Positions 5,837-9,730 of a stretch of DNA of 9,730 nt are shown here, piece after piece; the stretch's first letter is position 1; every line of letters starts with the position of its first letter. The stretch lies in the NCBI GenBank assembly GCA_043750035.1, contig JAYVCI010000290.1, positions 1-9,730 on the forward strand, in the 5' to 3' direction. A model generated the notes under the pieces. The model was not told the DNA's origin and made no database searches. It saw only the letters and a list, made by a program, of their open reading frames with translations. The translations under genes and the position numbers were made by a program. The DNA is from CANJUD01 sp043750035 (GTDB lineage Bacteria > Bacteroidota > Bacteroidia > UKL13-3).

Positions 5837-6550
5837 ATGCAACCTATCAAACTCGACCTCCTGTTTTTTTCCGCACATCCCGATGATGTGGAGATTGCCT
5901 GCTCAGGCACTTTGCTCAAACATATAAAGATGGGTTATAAAGCTGGCATTATCGATTTGACCCGTGGAGACCTAGGAACACGTGGCAGTGCAGATATCCG
6001 GGACAAGGAAGCGGAAGCCTCCTCAAAAGTATTGGGCTTGAGTGTGCGTGAAAATTTAGACTTGGGCGATGGTGTTTTTGAAAATAACCATGCCTCACGC
6101 CTGAAAGTGATAGAAGTAATTCGCAAATACCGACCCGAAGTGATTTTTATGAATGCCCCCACCGATCGCCACCCCGACCATGGCCGTGCAGGGCAGTTGC
6201 AGGCAGAAGCATATTTCTATAGCGGCTTGCCCAAGATAGTAACCGAGCATGCGGCATGGCGACCCAAAGCAGCATATCATTATATACAAGATGTGCGTTT
6301 AGAACCCGATTTTTTAGTGGATATCACTGCTGAGATAGATCAGAAATTTGAGGCATTGATGTGTTATAGCAGTCAGTTTCATAATCCAGGTTCTGATGAA
6401 CCACAAACATCAATATCAACTCTTGAGTTTCTTACTTTCCTAAAAGCAAGGTTCTCCGATTTTGGGCGACCGATTGGTGCTGCGTATGCTGAGGGATTTA
6501 TATGTCATCGTACACCGGGGGTGGTGGATGTGTTGAAGGATTTGGTGTGA
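5837..6550 (+). CDS. bshB1: Bacillithiol biosynthesis deacetylase BshB1
   Basis: This is a PIG-L/LmbE-family zinc deacetylase that removes the acetyl group from N-acetylglucosaminyl-malate to give GlcN-malate in bacillithiol synthesis. In 237 residues it has AHPDDVE (13-19), with Zn ligands H14 and D17, and DRHPDHGRA (110-118), with ligand H115. The BshB1-type signatures are DLTRGDLGTRGSADIRDKEA (residues 40-59), VRENLDLGDG (70-79), WRPKAAYHYIQD (141-152), SQFHNPGSDEP (179-189) and FGRPIGAAYAEGF (209-221). The family normally ends just after this, so it is complete. It lies 127 bp downstream of ispD behind repeats and may form its own unit. Confidence 0.95.
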   Translation: MQPIKLDLLFFSAHPDDVEIACSGTLLKHIKMGYKAGIIDLTRGDLGTRGSADIRDKEAEASSKVLGLSVRENLDLGDGVFENNHASRLKVIEVIRKYRPEVIFMNAPTDRHPDHGRAGQLQAEAYFYSGLPKIVTEHAAWRPKAAYHYIQDVRLEPDFLVDITAEIDQKFEALMCYSSQFHNPGSDEPQTSISTLEFLTFLKARFSDFGRPIGAAYAEGFICHRTPGVVDVLKDLV

Positions 6551-6740
6551 CCTCTCCTGTCCTTCTCATCTCATCCGGTCTGCGACCAACTTCTCCATCT
6601 GGAGAAGGAAAAATGGCAAAGCGTTAATTAAGAAGGATGGTACTTTTCGGGGGATATCGGGACTGCAAACTCCCCACCGCTAAAGGATTTGATATATCAT
6701 CCCTAAAGGGATTTGGAACATATATATATGACAATAATTT

Positions 6741-6960
6741 GCTACCAATATTTAGCTCCTACAGAGCATAGCATAGCTTTGGAGTTTTTAAGTCCCCAAT
6801 GGGCAATGCTGTTAAGTTAAGGAAAATCTATTACCATGCCCTTCAGGGCGGGGATAGAAACAACAGACGACTTGGCTTTAGCCACATAATTCAGGCTCTA
6901 AATTGGAGCACAAATCCTTAACTTCAGAGCATTGCCCATTGGGGACGCAATATTGGTAGC
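6741..6960. repeat. Large imperfect inverted repeat (about 220 bp)
   Basis: GCTACCAATATT (6741-6752) is the exact inverse of 6949-6960, and GTCCCCAATGGGCAATGCT (6792-6810) is the exact inverse of 6928-6946. The latter arms extend to about 31 bp with three mismatches (6792-6822 and 6916-6946). The left arm holds about 37 extra bases between the two blocks, and the 92-bp centre carries another palindrome (CCCTTCAGGGCGG). The arms look like divergent relatives of the TACCAATG...GGGACTT unit at 2023-2091. Confidence 0.75.
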
Positions 6961-7034
6961 AAAAGAAACCCATAACCAAAAAAAGCCCTGTAGGGAAAAC
7001 ATATCTTCAGCCTATATATAGCAGGGTGCTATGT

Positions 7035-7060
7035 TGTGGTTGGTGACAACACCAACCACA
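7035..7060. repeat. Perfect 11-bp hairpin after the lipoprotein gene
   Basis: TGTGGTTGGTG (7035-7045) pairs perfectly with CACCAACCACA (7050-7060) around ACAA. It lies 20 bp beyond the lipoprotein stop codon. Neither strand has a T-run after it, so it is not a standard intrinsic terminator, but it could stabilise an mRNA 3' end. Confidence 0.6.
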
Positions 7061-7079
7061 GGCAGAATCTTATGTGCAG

Positions 7080-7475
7080 TTAATCTTTCTCCTGTTTTAA
7101 GAGTTCGATAGTCACTTTACCATCTAGAGTCTTGATTGTTAGGTTTTCATTAAGCACATGAAAAATCAAGATATCTGTTGTGTCAGTCTTTGAAAGTAAT
7201 ATTAGTCTATCATTGTTTAGTGAATAATTTCCTTTTGGTGCAGCATTCACTAAATACTTATTATCCTCTTGAAAAGTGATTTTTGTATTCTGTGATAATA
7301 TATTCAAAAACAATGCACTGGCAAGGTTTGCAGATGAAAATGAATCAGCAGGAGCACTAGGGTTCACTGATGATATTAGCCATTCTCCAAGTATTGGGTT
7401 TGTGTTATTGTTATTGCAACTCGCAAGTATAGAAACAGCAAAAAAACAAGGTAAAAACATTTTTAGTAAGTTCAT
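7080..7475 (-). CDS. Small lipoprotein, possibly lipocalin-like
   Basis: This 131-residue protein has a lipoprotein signal: n-region MNLLK, a hydrophobic stretch, and the lipobox LASC with C20 as the acylated residue, followed by NNNNTN. The mature part has ILGEWLISSV, then KITFQEDNKYLVNAAPKGNY and SLNNDRLILL, a GxW...ITF..DxxY...GxYSLxxDxLxL pattern seen in lipocalin-like domain proteins of Bacteroidota (fold inferred, not proven). It would be anchored in a membrane facing the periplasm or surface. The start ATG lies 12 nt after the stop of the cysteine-rich gene upstream, which suggests one transcript. The function is unknown. Confidence 0.82.
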   Translation of the reverse strand: MNLLKMFLPCFFAVSILASCNNNNTNPILGEWLISSVNPSAPADSFSSANLASALFLNILSQNTKITFQEDNKYLVNAAPKGNYSLNNDRLILLSKTDTTDILIFHVLNENLTIKTLDGKVTIELLKQEKD

Positions 7476-7487
7476 AAATCCTTATAA

Positions 7488-8234
7488 TTAATAGTCATAG
7501 CCTGTTGTTGAATAGGTGGCTCCTGTACCAACTGCAACACTTGTTGAAAGTGTGCAAGTACCTGAGCAATTACCTTCACAATATTTAACTGAACCGACAA
7601 ATGGAACACTCCTTTCTGTCAAAGTACAGGTTCCGTTAGTGCAAGAACAAGAAGCTGCTGCTCCGCCTGCTCCACCATTAGGCATTGCTGTTTCAGGGAT
7701 TACAAGAGGCGTTGCTCGACCACAAATATCAACCATTGCAATAAGATAACCTACTGGTGCAACAAAATAATTACCCTGTTTTATTAATGGTGGCACAGGT
7801 TGACCTTGGAAAACTTGGTCATTAAATTGTTGAATTTTTGCAGCGACTTCAGGTACATCATTCATTTCTTTAAATGAGGCGGGGTACTCTTCCCCAATCA
7901 TTATTATTCTTGGTGCAGCCTGTAAATTCAAATAACCACCACTACTAAACACTTCACTTGTGAATGCCGCAGACTGTTTCATTGTGCAGTTTGAACAGTC
8001 GCCCTGACAACCACTTGTAGAACCACCGGGTCCTGTTCCTGTAAATGGCAAACAGCTACCTGAGGTGTTGCAGGTGCATGATACTTTTGTTTGTCCACCT
8101 GCCACAATGAAAACATTCTGTGTATTTTCGATTGTGCCAACATAAACCCAACCAGCAAGCGGTGTAATCAATAATGTTTGGTTAGGGTTTTCCTGAATTG
8201 TCGACCCCGTTGGGATCCATCCTTTGTTACTCAT
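7488..8234 (-). CDS. Unrecognised cysteine-rich protein with two six-Cys clusters
   Basis: I do not recognise this 248-residue protein. It has 13 cysteines, 12 of them in two matching clusters: C53, 55, 61, 76, 80, 83 and C196, 198, 203, 219, 223, 227. Both follow C-x-C-x(4,5)-C-x(14,15)-C-x3-C-x(2,3)-C, with similar words (CTCNTSGSC...CQGDCSNCT and CSCTNGTC...CEGNCSGTCT). The two are separated by a middle segment of about 110 residues with a charged helix-like stretch (MNDVPEVAAKIQQFNDQVF), and the clusters are rich in Gly, Ser and Thr. There is no signal peptide or membrane segment at MSNKGWIPTG, so it is probably cytoplasmic, or exported by an unusual route. Possible roles are metal binding, disulfide structure or a peptide precursor; none is shown. 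The lipoprotein gene follows after 12 nt. Confidence 0.85.
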   Translation of the reverse strand: MSNKGWIPTGSTIQENPNQTLLITPLAGWVYVGTIENTQNVFIVAGGQTKVSCTCNTSGSCLPFTGTGPGGSTSGCQGDCSNCTMKQSAAFTSEVFSSGGYLNLQAAPRIIMIGEEYPASFKEMNDVPEVAAKIQQFNDQVFQGQPVPPLIKQGNYFVAPVGYLIAMVDICGRATPLVIPETAMPNGGAGGAAASCSCTNGTCTLTERSVPFVGSVKYCEGNCSGTCTLSTSVAVGTGATYSTTGYDY

Positions 8235-8259
8235 AATTTTAATTTTTAAAGATTGTGTT

Positions 8260-8305
8260 GGGTTCTAAAAATTGATTTTTAGAGATTAAAAAAAAGGCAG
8301 AACCC
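8260..8305 (-). promoter_or_regulatory. Overlapping inverted repeats in the leader of the cysteine-rich gene
   Basis: TCTAAAAAT (8264-8272) and ATTTTTAGA (8275-8283) form a perfect 9-bp stem with a 2-base loop. GGGTTCT (8260-8266) and AGAACCC (8299-8305) form a perfect 7-bp outer stem. They share 3 nt, so the full stems exclude one another. A run of eight A (8288-8295; U in the minus-strand RNA) lies between the outer arms. All of this is 26-71 nt before the ATG. No known riboswitch is recognised. Confidence 0.4.
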
Positions 8306-8368
8306 GCTGGCTGATTTTTTTATAATCTATACTGCAACAATACAACATTTTTTATTACCGCTATATAA

Positions 8369-8413
<45 letters not shown>

Positions 8414-8416
8414 ATA

Positions 8417-8545
8417 TCAGTTAATTAATTTATAATTTGTTGTTTGTTCGTACCTAAATAAATTGCAGGCTAAATTGATAAATCCTTCAATTTCCATGAT
8501 AGCATTTAAAATATCATAGAGCCAAGCTTTTATCTCATTGTCCAT
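8417..8545 (-). pseudogene. Truncated HEPN-domain (HepT/DUF86-like) toxin remnant
   Basis: The ATG (8543-8545) overlaps the 3' end of the nucleotidyltransferase gene by 11 nt, the normal arrangement for an MNT-HEPN pair. The 42-codon product starts MDNEIKAWLYDILNAIMEIE, which matches the N-terminal helix of DUF86 HEPN proteins. After about residue 22 the likeness fades (NLFRYEQTTNYKLIN) and the frame stops 7 bp from the (TATC)10 tract. A full HepT is about 110 residues and carries an RxxxxH RNase motif near its C-terminus. That part is absent here and was not found in the following 180 bp. It is most likely a dead toxin gene; a novel short protein is less likely. Confidence 0.72.
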
Positions 8546-8837
8546 AAACTAGCTGTCTTTGTTGATTAACAGTTTGTCTGAAATAAGGATTTTTAATTGC
8601 TTTTTCTTCCAATAAATCTATTGGTCTTTTTAAAATATCTTGTAGAGAAAATTTGAATTCGAAATAATTATCGGCATAGTCTTCCACTTCCATATTTGCA
8701 AAATCTACGATAAGGTCAATGTCGCTATTGTTGGTAAAATTGGAGGTTAAAACAGAACCAAAAGCATAGAGGCTTTTAACTTTGTGGGTCTCACAAAGCT
8801 TGGCGATGTCTGTTGTATATGACTCTAGTCTATTCAT
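8535..8837 (-). CDS. MNT-family minimal nucleotidyltransferase (MntA-like antitoxin)
   Basis: This 100-residue protein has the nucleotidyltransferase signature GS27-28-x10-D39-I-D41 (FGSVLTSNFTNNSDIDLIVDF begins near residue 26) and a third acidic residue, D74, in KRPIDLLEEKAIKN. Its ending FRQTVNQQRQLVYG is typical of the MntA group. MntA proteins neutralise HEPN RNase toxins by adding AMP units to them. All catalytic residues seem intact. The partner directly downstream is only a stub, so the enzyme is an orphan antitoxin here or acts on another target. The start is the ATG at 8835-8837, with a promoter close upstream. Confidence 0.9.
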   Translation of the reverse strand: MNRLESYTTDIAKLCETHKVKSLYAFGSVLTSNFTNNSDIDLIVDFANMEVEDYADNYFEFKFSLQDILKRPIDLLEEKAIKNPYFRQTVNQQRQLVYGQ

Positions 8838-8856
8838 TAGTTGTATAATACTAGTA

Positions 8857-8886
8857 CAAATTTACAGAGATTTTGATTAATTACAA
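8857..8886 (-). promoter_or_regulatory. Bacteroidota-type promoter for the MNT gene
   Basis: On the minus strand TTG (8884-8886), 19 nt of spacer and TAAATTTG (8857-8864) match the -33/-7 consensus. The expected start is near 8850, leaving a leader of about 13 nt. It fills the gap after the barrel gene, so the MNT gene is transcribed on its own. Confidence 0.6.
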
Positions 8887-8890
8887 TCGA

Positions 8891-9541
8891 TTATTTACTT
8901 TTGTCTAAAGCATACTTAACGCCCAATGATAATGTCCTCCCATTATGTCTATAATCTCGGCTTCCCCATGTATAATAATGATCGTTTATAGTATTAATGC
9001 TCCACTGCATAGACATAGAAGAGTAGAGATACATCTTTTTTAATTTATATCCGATGCCAATTTCACCAATTCCAGCAAAGTCAAACATTTTATTATCTTT
9101 GGTAACATTATAAGAGTATCTATCTTCTCGCGAGTAATAATATGTTGTTGTTGATTTTGCATCAATAAGAATAGAAGGTATAAAACCTAAATCAAAAAAT
9201 CCAATTATTTTTTTTCCATAATTATAGTATGCTTTAATCGGGATAGATAAAAAATCGTAAGTGTACAGACTCTTACTAAAATTTAATTCCCCAGAAATAT
9301 AGCCACGCTGATTGTATATAAAATCTGCTCCTAATGAAAATTTATTATTAATCAAATATTCATACGTAATGCCTCCCGAAAAACCTGTTCTGCTTTTTTG
9401 ATATGATTCCAAAATCCTAATTGTTGGCTCAGAACTAAAAATATTTGTCTGGCTCACCCCGCCTTTAATTCCAATAAGCTGCGTTTGTGCAACTGCATTA
9501 TAGGATACAATTGTGAGAATGATTACGATGAGTTTTTTCAT
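8891..9541 (-). CDS. Outer-membrane beta-barrel protein, PorT/OMP_b-brl_2-like
   Basis: This 216-residue protein has a Sec signal peptide, MKKLIVIILTIVSYNAVA, with likely cleavage before QTQ. The mature part opens with IGIKGGVSQTN, has repeated alternating aromatic/polar strands (GFSGGITYEYLINNKFSLGA, FLSIPIKAYYNYG, GFFDLGFIPSILI, GIGEIGIGYKL, TLSLGVKYAL) and ends near a strand. This fits the eight-strand barrel family common in Bacteroidota. The family is structural and its ligand or partner is unknown. The ATG lies 10 nt after the stop of the upstream outer-membrane gene, so both probably share a transcript. Confidence 0.85.
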   Translation of the reverse strand: MKKLIVIILTIVSYNAVAQTQLIGIKGGVSQTNIFSSEPTIRILESYQKSRTGFSGGITYEYLINNKFSLGADFIYNQRGYISGELNFSKSLYTYDFLSIPIKAYYNYGKKIIGFFDLGFIPSILIDAKSTTTYYYSREDRYSYNVTKDNKMFDFAGIGEIGIGYKLKKMYLYSSMSMQWSINTINDHYYTWGSRDYRHNGRTLSLGVKYALDKSK

Positions 9542-9551
9542 AAGCTTAAAA

Positions 9552-9730
9552 TTAGAAACGGTAACTAACGGTAAGGTTGCTTACAAGGTTATATTGAGTT
9601 TCGCGGTACGAAGATATAGTATAGTTCTCTTTACTTTGGTTTATGCTTTGGTTTGAACCAGCATAGCGATCGTAACCTTTAAATGTTTGATGTGAATTTT
9701 CTTTGTGAAAATTATAACCGTAGGTGAGTT
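9552..9730 (-). CDS. C-terminal end of an outer-membrane protein (5' end outside window)
   Basis: This minus-strand frame is open from the window edge to the TAA at 9552-9554 and gives 58 residues. It starts LTYGYNFHKENSHQ and ends NLVSNLTVSYRF, with alternating hydrophobic residues and a terminal F, the usual last strand of an outer-membrane beta-barrel such as a TonB-dependent receptor. The other two minus-strand frames contain early stops. The stop is 10 nt before the barrel gene. The exact family cannot be told from this short part. Confidence 0.65.
   Translation of the reverse strand, partial: LTYGYNFHKENSHQTFKGYDRYAGSNQSINQSKENYTISSYRETQYNLVSNLTVSYRF

Larger units (their letters stand above)
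6551..7079. repeat. Repeat-rich convergent intergenic region
   Basis: No gene is visible in these 529 bp between the 3' ends of bshB1 and the lipoprotein gene. They contain several palindromic words: CTTCTCC-atct-GGAGAAG near 6581-6598, TTCGGGGGATAT at 6646-6657 (shared with the WbqC-like gene), ATCCCTAAAGGGAT near 6700-6713 (same family as 1971-2140), CCCTTCAGGGCGG near 6839-6851, GCCCTGTAGGG near 6986-6996, and the larger inverted repeat and hairpin listed separately. It resembles the 339-2251 zone in both content and setting. Confidence 0.7.

Noticed and set aside
6551..6610. Intrinsic terminator after bshB1 (CTTCTCC-atct-GGAGAAG)
   Set aside because: The stem is good but there is no T-run on either strand. 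It is listed only as part of the repeat region.
7516..7749. Plus-strand open frame opposite the cysteine-rich gene
   Set aside because: The minus-strand frame is longer, starts at ATG and shows an internal duplication. The plus frame is compositional.
8288..8310. Terminator for the MNT unit on the minus strand (eight T run)
   Set aside because: The sequence before the T-run forms at best a 3-bp stem, too weak to call.

Overview
The window looks like a Bacteroidota chromosome segment, perhaps from a Chitinophagales- or Sphingobacteriales-like organism. The reasons are low GC, bacillithiol and isoprenoid genes, a WbqC-like protein paired with a GT9 glycosyltransferase, Gram-negative outer-membrane barrels, promoters with the Bacteroidota TAnnTTTG -7 motif, and many short palindromic intergenic repeats. 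No rRNA, tRNA or CRISPR array was seen.

Layout. (1) 1-338 is the 3' end of queG (epoxyqueuosine reductase), whose last codons come from a 29-bp insertion bounded by an 8-bp direct repeat. (2) 339-2251 is a convergent intergenic zone full of palindromic repeats, split by a complete IS3-family insertion sequence (431-1961, 26-bp inverted repeats, 3-bp GTG target duplication, orfA/orfB joined by a -1 frameshift signal). (3) 2252-3861 is a minus-strand pair, a WbqC-like protein and a GT9 heptosyltransferase-like protein, probably for surface polysaccharide; their codons overlap by 4 nt. (4) A short region with face-to-face -7 elements leads to the plus-strand genes queA, ispD and bshB1 (3967-6550), which are housekeeping enzymes for queuosine, isoprenoid and bacillithiol synthesis. 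(5) 6551-7079 is a second convergent repeat cluster with a large imperfect inverted repeat. (6) 7080-8234 on the minus strand holds an unrecognised cysteine-rich protein with two six-Cys clusters, followed 12 nt later by a small lipoprotein. (7) 8371-8837 holds an MNT-type nucleotidyltransferase whose HEPN partner survives only as a 42-codon stub ending beside a (TATC)10 microsatellite. (8) 8891-9730 on the minus strand holds a PorT-like barrel protein and the C-terminus of another outer-membrane protein.

A recurring theme is that short repeats have entered or border coding sequence. The last residues of QueG, an internal stretch of the WbqC-like protein and the C-terminus of IspD all appear repeat-derived, and the HEPN stub stops 7 bp from a microsatellite. 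The best candidates for undescribed biology are the cysteine-rich protein with its lipoprotein neighbour, and the nested palindromic repeats placed between convergent genes.
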